A DNA stretch of 64,000 bases from Suillus spraguei. Its lineage: Eukaryota > Basidiomycota > Agaricomycetes > Boletales > Suillaceae. Both the position numbers and the translations under genes were made by a program. The notes beneath the pieces were generated by a model, which was given only the letters and a program-made list of their open reading frames with translations, ran no database searches and had not been told where the DNA came from. Location of the stretch: positions 62,001-126,000 of the forward strand of contig JABCPU010000001.1 of assembly GCA_016800925.1 (NCBI GenBank), written 5' to 3'. Of this stretch, positions 11,466 to 22,518 are shown piece after piece (positions within the stretch are counted from its first letter, which is position 1; every line of letters begins with the position of its first letter).

Positions 11466-12988
11466 CTAGTTCCATATCAGTAGGTTGGTGGTGGCTTCAG
11501 TGAACCTTGTTTTGGCAAAACCGACGCGGGACCTGGAGCCATCAAGCACAGTGTAGAAGCGCTGGACAAATGTGTAGCCAAGAAGAAAATCATGCCCTGT
11601 GCCAGAGGGCGTGCCAATATCGTCAACGATGAGATATATAGTATCGAAAACACCACCACTAAGCCTGGTGTTGAGAGAACGAGGCCAGATTTGGGCATCA
11701 GGGGTGAGACTGAAGATTTGCTGTGCAAAATGGTGAACAAGGGGTGAAGGGCTGATAGAATTGACGTACGCCCTCAATATGAAAGTCCAAGTTCACTAGG
11801 TCAAAGTACTGGCACAAGGTAATAGTGAGAAGACCAGCGGTCACATCGTAAGTAGCGTCGGTCGCTGCCTTGTACCTCTCAAAGGCATCTATCAAACCCT
11901 GATTAGACCACGATGACACGTTGCACTCTCGATACACACCGGAGGCAAGGCTAAGCAAGGTACAGCCAGTATCGACGACACCAGCATTATAATCCAAAAT
12001 CGACCTCTGGCCGTAGGTGATCCTCGAATTGATACCCCAATAGAGCGATGAACCTGGGTTAGCGGTGAACGACTGAAACAAAACAACTACTATCAGTCTG
12101 GATTGATCTAGGAGCTGAGGTAGCTTACGTGTATACAACGTTATCAACGAGGTTGGTAGAATCAGTTCCACCAAAGGTGAGCTTTCCCAATTTGCTGTCT
12201 GGGTCCGCAGTGACGGGCTGGAAAAAGATACCAATGACGTGCCAATCAATCTTGCCTTTCTCATACAGGTAGTCAGTGACAGTCGGGATCGTGTCATCCA
12301 TGGCAAGTGGCATAGTTGTGAGTGACAAGTCTCTAGGTCCGATTCCAAGGATACCGTCTTCATGTGGACTGAAACCTGACGAAGTAGAAGCAACACCAAG
12401 TTGGAAATTGGTGATGGTGAGCCCAGCACCGAGAGAGACGGTATCGCGGTAGATAATTCCTATAAATAACCGTAGGTATTCAAGTTTTCAACTTATGATA
12501 TTGTTGTATGTCATACCAGAGAAGGAGCACCTAGTGCCATCATGCTCAGAACCATATATTTCCTGCACAGCCCAGCCAGTTTTGACGCTGGTGGGGGTTT
12601 CCACGTACTCAGTGCCAGAGGCGCCAACCCATGTGACCGAGCTACCGCTATCGACAACCAGGTTGTCTTCGATAATGAATTAGCAGACACATTTTTTCTC
12701 AGTGTTGAACTGACAGGTTGTGGGGGGGCTGCCGATGCCAACTGCTACGGTATAATCCAAATAAGTGCTTGTCGCAGGAATGCTACCAGCACGTTGGTCA
12801 CGCGTGTTGTAGTCCCTAAAGGCCGCCACACGAGCTTTATCGTGCTGCAAGAAGTTAGTAAAACCATTGGAGGAGTTTAACCTTCTGGTAAGGGGGAGGG
12901 TGATGGGCGAATTGCAAACTTCAACGGGTGATCCTGTGATTGACAAAGCCAGGAGAGCCTGTGTAAACAATGATGCAGCTAGGAACAT
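11466..12988 (-). CDS. Secreted A1-family aspartic protease (polyporopepsin-like)
   Basis: Predicted extracellular pepsin-like endopeptidase. The start ATG at 12988 opens a signal peptide (MFLAASLFTQALLALS). A propeptide-like segment leads to the mature body at YTVAVGIGSPPTTY. A 48-nt intron interrupts just before the first active-site loop NLVVDSGSSVTWVGAS. Further blocks are GVASTSSGF, EDGILGIGPRDLSL, IPTVTDYLYEKGKI, LTFGGTDSTNLVDNVVYT, YWGINSRITYG, the second loop NAGVVDTGCTLLSLAS, DAFERYKAATDATYD, SLTPDAQIWPRSLN, YLIVDDIGTPSGTG and LGYTFVQRFYTV, with a stop at 11466-11468. Both catalytic Asp residues are present. The first loop is DSGS instead of DTGS, the second DTGCT instead of DTGTT, and the flap after EIYGS carries about seven extra residues including a Cys. 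The protein is otherwise complete. Confidence 0.9.
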
Positions 12989-14444
12989 GGCTTTCTGGAA
13001 AGTAATGTCAGTAAGTAGTCTATTATATACTGCCAGCAAACGCGATGACAATGTTGGGCACTTTAGCCACGTATGCATTGCGATCCGAGTCACCGCGAGT
13101 GCAAGGATTCGACCTTTTGCTTTTGATGCTAGCAGGTGGCAGGAATTTACAATTTGCTTGTTTACCAAGTGGTGCACACGTTCATTGACTCACCTCAGGT
13201 TCATTTCCATAGAGATCCTAGCTCACATCATTGATACACCTTGGCAGAACATCACTGCCTACAGGTTGCGTTGCTGAGGAGAGCGGTTGTCCACATTGCG
13301 ACCATCCTAGGAGAGATTCTGTCAGGTGGGCAAATTACACGAAATCTTCACGTTGATGACGTTCCTTAACGTACCGTATCGAGTTTACAGCTGTGTCGAT
13401 TCATTAGTAATGAGATTTATGAAGTACAAAAAAGGAAACTGACAAACTTGTACTAACAGCTCAAAGCGCGCGACCTTCGGAAAGGGGTATGTCTAACACT
13501 GATATGTCACAAAACTTTGGGTGAACATTGCGTTTGCCTTTTGGTTTTGCGATAGCTTGCTAGGCGCAGAAAGCTTCCGCCCCATTGGAACGATATGTCC
13601 TCGTATTATGGCCATCAGTAAACTGGTGAGACTCAGATATTCCCAGCCGAAGTGCTCCTTTCCTCGATATGACATTATAAACAATATAAAGTGATGTAAA
13701 GCAATATATGAGTCCGAGCTGAGCATGAATTACAATGCTTTATATTGCTATATATTACTTTTTATCGTACTATACAGGAAAGATGCATTGGCTTGTAATA
13801 CAAAATCTGACAATACCGACTAATATCTAAGTCTCACCGGTTTACTGATGGGCCCACAGTAAGCTCAAGAATATCACTCGCGCAATGTAATCACTGGAGC
13901 AGAATTTGTGGTCTCAATACTATCATGCGATGGAACTACCAGGTATTCTTGATGCCTTGCGGACCATGCTAATATGGTGTGCATAAGCCATGCTTTACTG
14001 CGGAGCGAGTGGGGTCTGCTGCCAGTGATGTCTGCCGCAGTTCTATAACCCATTTTTTCGAGGTCCGGATGAAGGTAAGACCAAGGTATTGTTGATGACT
14101 GCTATGTACTCGAAGTTGCACCTCTGACTGTGGAACGCACTCCATCTGCTATAATAGAGGGGAGCATAATTATGGTGCAGTGCCCAGCCGGACACATGTT
14201 GACGTCCTAGGTTCCCTCGTTCGAACTTTTGGAGGATTCGCACCTCGTCACAGTTACTTTCACTCTCTTTCTTCTAATGTAGGCCTCGTTGGCTGTAATA
14301 ACTCCTTGTGTATGGTATATGTATAAGTATTGTATGGTAAGTGTTTGACTATGTAGCAAATGCAACAATCTCAAAAGTTTGCGGAGAGTAAAGTATCGAT
14401 CGACCTCGAATAGTTGCAGAGTTAGAGACGATGCGGTCCGATGA
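12989..14444. other. Intergenic, about 1.45 kb
   Basis: I recognise no gene. There is an AT-rich imperfect inverted repeat around 13682-13775 (ATATTGCTTTACATCACTTT-like arms), probably simple AT-rich sequence. Confidence 0.45.
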
Positions 14445-16194
14445 CTACGACAGGCTAGAGCTAGCTGTCGCTTTAACTGATTTTCCGGAAATGCGAATAC
14501 TCTTCCTCGCGCCCAGTGAGGCTGAACCTAGGCGTGATTTCAGCCCATCCTCCGCATTAGAAAACTCGTCTTCATCACTGCCGGGTGGTGTGGTTTGCAA
14601 TTCCCCTTCGCTCTCACTTTCAGATGACACCTCTTTCCGGCGTGTGCTCCCTTTCACCCTTTTTGCCGAAGGTTTTTTTGGCTCCTGAGCTTTCTTTCTT
14701 CCTTTTCTGTGTTATCGGCTTCGGTGTGCTTGGTAATGCAAGAACTGATCGAACCACTCCGCACGAAATCCAACGCATTTCATGACGGTGAAGCCGATCA
14801 CGAGCCTTCCGTCACTGAGTGCTTCCCGAAGACCTTGTGTCGTAAGCTCAATGAGTCGAATTTCACCTCCTTTGTCTACAAGCTCGGCATTCGTGTCTTC
14901 GACCCAATTTTTTCCCCACTGGGACTTCAGGGTTCCCTCCACCCAAGTTCGCACGAACAGAGGAGGGAGGAGGTGAAGTTGGTGAGGTGTGATCTCACCT
15001 GACCGAGAGGTCTCGTATGAACCAAAGTACACCCATTCATTTGGTTTACCGGATATGACAACGTCAACCGATCCAGTAATGAGCGTACCATCTTCGAAAC
15101 GCTCTACCCCACTAAATACGACACCGTGCTCTCCCGGATTGAGTGGGAGATGCGGATTCCAGGATCGTTTGAGGGCCATACTGTGATGCTCGCTTCAGTA
15201 GCAGTAGGTTAAGTAGACTTTGGATACGCACTAGGGGTACCTATTCGATTTGCTAGTCGGACCTTGCCAGTTGACGAATGTACTTTGCCAATTTCCGCCA
15301 AGAGCCTGAAGTGACGTCAGGTGTTAGTTTAATCTGATAGGTGGAGGAATTTCCGAACTTACGTTGCTAATTACAGCACGCCTGAATCCGACGTGAAACC
15401 TCTCTTCTACGATAACTGGAGGTCCGAGACGAAGATGCTCAAGATTCCAGATGTCGAACTTCCCATCCTCGCTCTTGACAAACGTAACATGTGCGTTCAG
15501 ATCAGGTTCGTGTTCGTGTTCGGATTTAATAACAACAGCAATTTTCGCGCCTTCCGGCTCTGGTTTGACGGCAGTAAACCTAGCAGAACCAGAAGCACCG
15601 GGAGTTTGGGACTGCAAGGACGCTGCATTTGGAAGCTCATCTTCAGGTGTAGGAAGGTCAGATACAAAGCTGTCAGACATGTCTTGGTCAATGTCCTGAT
15701 GCCGCCCAACTTTGATGTCAATCCCATTTGGCTGCCCGCAAAAGTTAGTATCAAAACCAAAGTGAAAACATACTCGCGCACAGGCAGTACAACATCCGAC
15801 TTCAAGCTATTCAACTTAATCATATTGAAACTGAGATTTTTGACCTTTTGAAGACATGATATGAGTATTTAGTATTTGGGCGAATGGCTTGCTATACACG
15901 AACCATTTCGTCATCGAGTTGCCGCAAGATATTCTTCAACTCGTCTTGAAGGCCTGTGACCTCGGCAATTTGAACATCTCGTTCATTCTTGAACTGCTTG
16001 TTTTCCTTGCGGAGTTTATTTAACTCCTTGCCCTGTTCCGCGACGAGCTTGTTTTGAGCTGCCAGCTTCGCCTTGAGGGTAGTTACCTCATAATTGCCGT
16101 GTAATATTTCTGTGGACTCCTTCTTCACTGAGCGGACACTTTTGCTATTAGTATCAGTGTCCGAATCACTGAGTTCGATGATATCATTTTGCAT
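14445..16194 (-). CDS. Coiled-coil protein with DUF6697-like domain and SUMO-interacting-type motif
   Basis: The start ATG at 16194 gives MQNDIIELSDSDTD, a hydrophobic core followed by acidic/Ser residues as in SUMO-interacting motifs. A Lys/Glu-rich coiled coil follows (LKAKLAAQNKLVAEQGKELN, about 16080-15900). A linker (LPPNGIDIKVGRHQ, LPTPEDELPNAASL) and a domain with LRLGPPVIVEERFHVGF, ALGGNWQSTFVNW and LKRSWNPHLPLNPGEHGVVF (15020-15430) come next. The last resembles the basidiomycete DUF6697 domain. The end is ambiguous. An in-frame TAA lies at about 14712, but splicing a 39-nt intron across it would continue in the same frame into a basic/acidic tail (KKAQEPKKPSAKRVKGS, then SSESESEGE) stopping at 14445. 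Function unknown; motif content suggests a nuclear protein. Confidence 0.7.
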
Positions 16195-17127
16195 TTTGGT
16201 GATTGCTGATATGGGCCAACTTGAAACACCCAGGTTTCCGAGACCGAGGCAGTGCGGCGCAGAGGTTGACTCGGAAGAGGGCTGGAGCAAAAGAGATAGA
16301 AACAGTGCAAGTTCGAATATTTAACAGGGTTCAAGACCGTCTCACCGATGTGTTAAGCCTTGAAAATGGTAAGAAACATCTATTTTCAATAGCGAGAAAT
16401 TACGAGACCCCACCGGAAGTAATATTACTAGTTGACTCCGCTACAGACCGATGATCTCTTTCAGTGTTCCGAACACCACGTACATACTTCAAACATTCAT
16501 TACAATAAAAGGTCATTTTCAATTTTGTTGCACCTGTGTCGATATGTGCACGATAATAGGGCCTTCGTACGTATGATCAAGTAACGACAGACATGAATTT
16601 TAGAAGTAATTTAACAATCCAGCGGACCGTCGCCGCGCCATGGCAACTAGCCTGGAGCACAACTCAATATGAGATTTAACACATGCGGCTATAGCAGTCA
16701 GACGCACCATGAATATCTCCCAGCAATGTGTAGGACAGGGAACTTGCACGAAGTTATACAGAGGAGAAAACTTCAAGTGAGTGATTAGAAACACCAGCGA
16801 TTGATTTTTGTACCCCCACGCAAGCACTTGCTGCGTCCAGTGATTTGTGAAGGAGACGGAACTCATAGCAGGGCCATACATGCCAACATCCTGATACGAT
16901 GAGTCAGAATGCAAATCCAATAGGGGGAGTATGTTCTCGTGGCATCTCAAAGTGCCTCCGCAGGGTTCCGGTCCTTGATTTGAAAGGCTTTGAACTGGGT
17001 GTGCTCGAGTCGTGAAAGAAGATCAGTAAGAAGATTATGGTTTACGGAGAAACAACCTTAGAGTCTAAATTAGGGCCTAATTTCCGAATCTGCACGTCCA
17101 CGTCACGCGTGGGCAACAAAAAGACAG
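16195..17127. other. Intergenic between the DUF6697-like gene and the tRNA
   Basis: No protein I recognise. The minus-strand open frame at 16600-16950 shows no family resemblance. Confidence 0.45.
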
Positions 17128-17230
17128 TGCTCGCTGCAAGGTTCGAACTTGCGACCTCAGGATTACCGAGTAAACACTCGTCATACGACATTTATGAGAC
17201 CTGCGCTCTAACCAACTGAGCCAAGCGAGC
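17128..17230 (-). tRNA. tRNA-Met (anticodon CAT, elongator type) with intron
   Basis: Read on the minus strand from 17230: a 7-bp acceptor stem (GCTCGCT with AGCGAGC), D arm with GCTC/GAGC, anticodon stem CAGG/CCTG with loop CTCATAA, and T arm GCAAG-TTCGAAC-CTTGC, discriminator A. An intron of about 29 nt interrupts just 3' of the anticodon, the standard nuclear tRNA intron position. The 31-39 pair is T-T, as is known for eukaryotic elongator tRNA-Met. The internal B box (GTTCGAAC) is intact. Lies in the spacer upstream of ulp1, on the opposite strand. Confidence 0.93.
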
Positions 17231-17469
17231 CCATAGTTAAAATTAGAATTTGATTATGATTATATAATCCAGCGGCTTGAGAAAGTTGTGCTGTGAAGCT
17301 TGACAGGACTTGACAACTTAGTCCTGATCGTGATTGCACACAACCACCGTCAATAACACGTTGCTTCGACGAGTCTGTCCTCGCGGCCATTCATTGAGCT
17401 CAGCCTCGAGCTGGCTTTGTGCCACAAGTCTTTCAAAATATCTCCCTTCCATCCTTAGCATTTGCTCGG

Positions 17470-19609
17470 ATGACCAGTCGGAAGAGACAGGCCTCAGATT
17501 CTCTACTCCCAGTGCGTTCTGCTAAATACCAACGCACAGAAGAGAACCAGGGCATTTGGCAGCGTTGGCGTCAACTCGGAACTGACGCATTTACACTTGG
17601 TTACGAAACGGTCCGCCTCGGATACCTGTCCTTCATGAACTGTGAGATGAGTTCTATTGCCAGACACGATCGTTCACTGACAACGTGTTCAAAGCCTCTC
17701 GAAAACCAGGTGTATCTCAAGCCGTGTCCCAACAGTCCGAAAAACCTAATCAAAACGGCCCTTTACCTTCACAAGCCACCTACTTAGCTTCACTACCTCG
17801 TCTGCCTATACCAGAAGAGAAACCCAAAGACTCACAACCAGTGACAGGCCGCTCGCAACTTTCATCTTCTTTACCATCGTGTTCAGAATCCTCGAATGCA
17901 CTTAATGGAAACGGAAACTCACCTCCCTCGACTCTCACCGGACACACCTCAGTCACACCTCCGGTTCCCTCGACATCGAAGGGCCACATTCAACTGAGCC
18001 AGTCGTATGACTTCATAGGATGTTCTGCGCACGGGCGAGGAGTGGTGGGCGGTATTCGCCATCGACGGAGCCGAGATCATATATACGCTCGGGTTGTAAG
18101 TGTATAAATAATACCAAGCGGTTCCTATATCTCACTATCAACCGATGTCGCAGCACAAAGTCAAAGTACAAGAAGATCGGAAAAAAGACCGCGAAGAACT
18201 GGTGCAAGATTTTTTCCATTACAAACGTTCCACTGGTCAGCGCACTAGTACTTTTCTTGATGCTCCATCTCTCACTCTGATTAGGATATACCTCAGATTT
18301 TGATTCTTTTAAATGTGCGTCCATTTTGTCTTGTCTACGTCTGCATCTAATTAGTATGAATATCAGCTTTGATTAATTACCAAGCTCGACTTGAAATCCT
18401 TGAACGACATGCACTTTTGCGTATGTGATTCTTATGACTTCAATGTAACACACTTATGACGTTGCACGTAGCTTCACCATCACTGACAGATCTACGCGCA
18501 AAGCACCCATCACCTGGGCGCTCCCGCAGGCATTCGTTCTCAGATGTGAGCGTGTGCATGCTTCATTTCTTACTATGCTAAAAGTTGTGTTAGGATGTTG
18601 ATCCCGATTTCCTAGAACGTGCACTTAGAAAGGCCAAGAAGTCATTTGAACTGTATGAGTGTATCTTTTTGCACATGTTTTCCTCACTGAGTTGATTTTC
18701 TACAGTCCGCCACCTAAACCGTTCTCCCCCTCGCATGATCGTCTCCGTTTGTCAGCGCGCCACAGAGATGAGGCCATTGAGAAGCGTCTGCGGCCAAAGT
18801 TACCTAAGGTTCTACCTCCTGACGCTGACACACAAGTTAACACGCTCCTGTGCAAGAAAGGAGTCATTTCCAAGGTTGCTCGAGAATCTGTTAATGATCG
18901 GGATCTATCCCGGTTACTGCCCAGTCAATGGTTGAACGACGAAATCATGAACTTTTATGGTGCGATGATCTTAACGCGTTCGGAGTCCAACCGCGACCCC
19001 ACTGCAAAGAGAAAGATACTGGATGTCCACCATTTTAGCACCTTCTTTTGGCCCAAGTTGAAAAATGAGGGCTATGAGCAGGGGCGGCTAGCGAAATGGA
19101 CAAAGAAGGTCTGTTACTACCCAATAAAATTGACGCATTTCTTATTCCGCATATAGATTGATATCTTTTCGAAAGACATCATCCTCATTCCTATCAACCA
19201 CAACAATTCTCACTGGAGCGGGGCTGCCATAAACTTCCGTCGAAAGCGGATAGAGTCGTATGACAGCATGAATCTTGACCGACATCAAGTCTTTAAGGTA
19301 CGTTAGCCTACCTCGGCGTGCCCAGGAAGGTCCTTATGTTATCCCGTTAAGGTCCTGCGGAGTTATCTGGACTCGGAACACAGGAACAAGCGAAAGAAAC
19401 CTTTTGACTTCACTGGGTGGCAGAATCACAATCCTGAGGACACACCACAACAGGAGAATGGTTATGACTGTGGCGTGTTCACATGCCAATTCTTGGAATC
19501 CTTGTCCAGAGGGGAGGAAGAATTCCATTTCTCGCAGCGGGACATGGCCTACTTGCGACGGCGGATGATTTGGGAAATTGGCCATGCCAAGTTCCTGGAC
19601 GGCCCATGA
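17470..19609 (+). CDS. ulp1: SUMO-specific cysteine protease Ulp1 (C48 family)
   Basis: Processes the SUMO precursor and removes SUMO from targets. The start ATG is at 17470 (MTSRKRQASDSLLPV). The N-terminal half is low-complexity and Ser/Pro-rich (SLPSCSESSNALNGNGN), then a charged stretch HKVKVQEDRKKDREELVQDF. The catalytic domain starts near 18860: SRLLPSQWLNDEIMNFYG, HHFSTFFWPKL, ILIPINHNNSHWSGAAINF (catalytic His), ESYDSMN (Asp), QQENGYDCGVFTCQF (oxyanion Gln and nucleophile Cys). It ends GHAKFLDGP with a stop at 19607-19609. The full His-Asp-Gln-Cys set is present. About nine exons; one intron (17642-17694) has a clear CTGAC branch site. Convergent with bet1, about 160 bp apart. Confidence 0.93.
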
Positions 19610-19767
19610 CAACGGGCTTCTACGCGTTACTCTTTTTACATGGTTTTATGATACTCTGTATTAGCATTTACTGTGGATACGGAAATGGCGTGACTTGAAT
19701 GACGAAAAAGGCCCACTGAGCAAGCAATTGATCCAAAGATATCGATGAACGTCCGTAGTGGGTGCTG

Positions 19768-20349
19768 TCATCGCCGAAACCACCATACAACGATAAAGAA
19801 CCAAAACACAAGTACGAGAAATAGGATATACCATAGCCATCGACAACCCTGCCGCTGCGCCATGTTGTTCATCCGACGGAACGTGCCAGCTAGGATGCCT
19901 GAGGTCTCCGCAAATGCGTCATTCTGGCGAGCACATGATAAGTAGGGAGCTGCTGATGAGTAAGGCGGCAGCATGCACGTACCATCTGACTGAGTTGCAC
20001 AGTCGATTCTCGGACCTCGTTTCCAATGCCAACGGTGATCTTTGTATGAAAATGAAGAGTTTGATCGGCGAGCGAGACACGAAGCACCACTTACATCCTT
20101 GAGTAGTTTGACCTTGGCTGCCAGGCCTTCTAACGCCTCGTCATTCTGACCTTCCAGGTCATCCACGTAGCGGTGGCCAGAGGGCCCTGGGTTTGGGCTG
20201 CTATATGGTGATGAGCGTCCTGAAGCCGGAGGTGTCACACCCAAGAGAGCCGAACGGTCTCGTAGTGCTGCATTTGTTGCTCTGTATCTGGCCCATCAAT
20301 TGATGAGCAGCGCAAAGTAACTCCTGGGAGTGGCCTACCTTTGGGACAT
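19768..20349 (-). CDS. bet1: ER-Golgi v/t-SNARE Bet1
   Basis: Tail-anchored SNARE for ER-to-Golgi vesicle fusion. The first coding exon is only ATG TCC CAA AG (start at 20349), joined to YRATNAALRDRSALLGV and a Ser/Pro/Gly spacer. The SNARE motif is assembled from three exons: YVDDLEGQNDEALEGLAAKV, KLLKDITVGIGNEV and RESTVQLSQMNDAFAETSG, then LAGTFRRMNNMAQRQGC and a C-terminal membrane anchor rich in W/L/V/F (WLWYILFLVLVFWFFIVVWW), ending FRR at 19768. The layout and roughly 145-residue length fit Bet1/Sft1 SNAREs; Bet1 is favoured by the conserved ITVGIGNEV segment. Confidence 0.88.
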
Positions 20350-21034
20350 ATAGTGGTGTGTATAAGACCAGTTGCAGCTCTACAATTCCCGACCAACGGG
20401 TGAATTCAAAAGAGAATAACAATCTTATTAAAAGCCCTTCGACTCAACACAGCCGAGGGCGGCGACTTAGATGTGTATACGGATACAATTGACAAAAACA
20501 ATTAATCAGTATAGTGCACCTTCCACATCACACCCAAGCTTGTGGTATATAAAATCCGTATCTATTATAATATCATCGATACATGAAAATATCCACAAAG
20601 CACAGGCAACTCCGAGGGAGAGTAAAAATGTATACCAGAAGAAACATGAAGCTTCCAGATCCAGATTGGAGAGCGTTGCATGCTACTGGCATGCGCGCAA
20701 ACATATTCGTGAATACGTTATATACCTATAAATCAAGAAATTAAAGAACGCGGAGCATGGCAATGCGAAGATGGTGATGTCAATGTAAATATCCTGGTTG
20801 GAGCGAGGTGAGGCTGGTGTGTCAAATCGGGCGAGTGGCAAATAGCGCTATAGAATACAAGCAAGTCCGTGGCTGTGACGTACGCGCGCTTTCATTCGAT
20901 ACTCATCCGATTTGGGTTCGCGCTCATCGGCCCTCGGTTTAAGTGTTGGGAGCCCCTTCCCTGCATGTGAGTTTTGTTTCTTGCAACTGTCACACACCAC
21001 ATCAGGTCAAAGAAGCCAGGAAGAAAAAAAAACA
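20350..21034. other. Intergenic, about 685 bp
   Basis: Promoter side of bet1 and 3' side of the membrane protein gene. Nothing further recognised. Confidence 0.5.
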
Positions 21035-22518
21035 CTAACTCGACGCCTTTAGTCCCCGACCGAAATTGCGCATCACCATGACGGAAAAGATGATCGTTAT
21101 GACGAGAAGGACGATTGCGATTGCAGCTACCATTATTGTGAGCTGCCAGAAAACATCAAGTATCAAAGGACTTACAAAACGTGGAAAGTGATTTCCAATA
21201 CAAGGCATATTGCGTATGCCTGTATTGAAGAACCCGGAAAAGCTGAATCGTCATGAGCAAACAAAGTCTGTGAAGCAAGTTTACTAAAGAGCTCACTTTG
21301 TATGTGAAATAGACAAGGGCACCAATACTTCCAAACATAAACGTTCCCATCATCCACTTGTTCTCGTACCGCGCGGCAAGGTGGCCTTCGATGAGGAGGA
21401 GAATTGATAACGGCAGAGCAGCCCAGGTGACGTAGTACTCCCAATCGTCCTTCTGGAGGACTAACCATATGAATTGTACGGAGAAGCCGACCCAAAAGAA
21501 GACGTCGAACTTGACAAGACATTCGAAGATCTGATATGTGGCATACATTTTCTTGATGCGACGGTCAGCACCCAGAAACTTGTACACCTTCCAGCCGAAC
21601 TCGTTATAGATTTTCCAACCGAGACCGATGTATGCTATCTCCGCAGTGGATATGACGGCAGGTATGATATCAGTGAGAACATTCACTGGTACATGCAGAA
21701 TCCCGGCAGAAGTGGTTGATGAGTTTTTGATTTCACCGATTTCAATAACAGCATATAGCAGGAAAAGAAGGTTGAATATGCTGTAAACCAAGTATCAGAA
21801 ACATGCTATTATTAGCAATAAGTAAGATGTGCCCTCACATGAGAGACAAAAATTGCAGGGTATTGCGAGCATACACCGCATCGACCGCCATGACAAGTTG
21901 GAAGATGCTGAATTGTATGATTGTGTCAAATTAAGATATTTAAAGATTTTCAAACACGTACTGGGCAAGGGCAAATACGCTGAGATATACAGCCAGTTTC
22001 CCTGAGTCATCCTGCAATCGAACAAGCAAGTCGCCCTCAATGGCCAGATCCACTGCGGTCTCAACCACCACAGTTAGGACGAACAGTCGACATGCCCAGG
22101 AGTCAGGAAGAATCTAAATAAATTTAAGTAAAAACAAACGGTGTCTGTGAGACGTGCTGACTTTTGCCCAATAACTCCTTGTGTCGATAGGTTTCTCCTG
22201 CTTCAGGGTTGGGGGATAGTCGTGATTCGAAGGGTCTATTTCAACATCCTCCTCTGGAACATTACCAACTGGATATGATGCTTTCTGATCCATAGAAAAA
22301 GAACGGTCTCGTGAATCAGCATCATCCAATGAGTTGGTCGAAACAGCAAAAGTTTGATGCCGTGAAGTTCTCGAATACGGCTCCGCATATTGATCAATGA
22401 GGTCGCTGAGGTCGTCGTTATATGAAGACTTGAAGTTGTCTGAAGGGGATGAATCGGGATGTTGTGCGGATAGGTAGTCTGTTGAGTGATCCCCGTAGGT
22501 TGTGAAGGGGCGTGACAT
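21035..22518 (-). CDS. Multi-pass membrane protein of unknown function, about seven TM segments
   Basis: The start ATG is at 22518. The first about 130 residues are hydrophilic and Ser/Asp-rich (SSYNDDLSDLIDQYAEPYS) and predicted cytosolic. Membrane segments follow in separate exons: ACRLFVLTVVVETAVDLAI, LAVYLSVFALAQ with FSIFQLVMAVDAVYA, FNLLFLLYAVIEIGEI, VFFWVGFSVQFIWLVLQ, YVTWAALPLSILLLIEGHLA, MMGTFMFGSIGALVYFTYK, and LTIMVAAIAIVLLVITIIF near the end. The C-terminus is MRNFGRGLKASS with a stop at 21035-21037. Between segments lies a conserved-looking basic loop (GADRRIKKMYATYQIFECL). I recognise the shape of a widespread basidiomycete membrane family but no named domain; it could be a 7-TM receptor-like protein. 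No frame problem seen. Confidence 0.75.

Noticed and set aside
12660..12720. Apparent frameshift and stop in the aspartic protease before the first active-site loop
   Set aside because: A 48-nt GT-AG intron with a CTAAT branch site restores SPPTTYNLVVDSGSS exactly.
13682..13775. Inverted AT-rich repeat as a mobile element
   Set aside because: Arms are short, imperfect and AT-only; no matching copy seen in the window.
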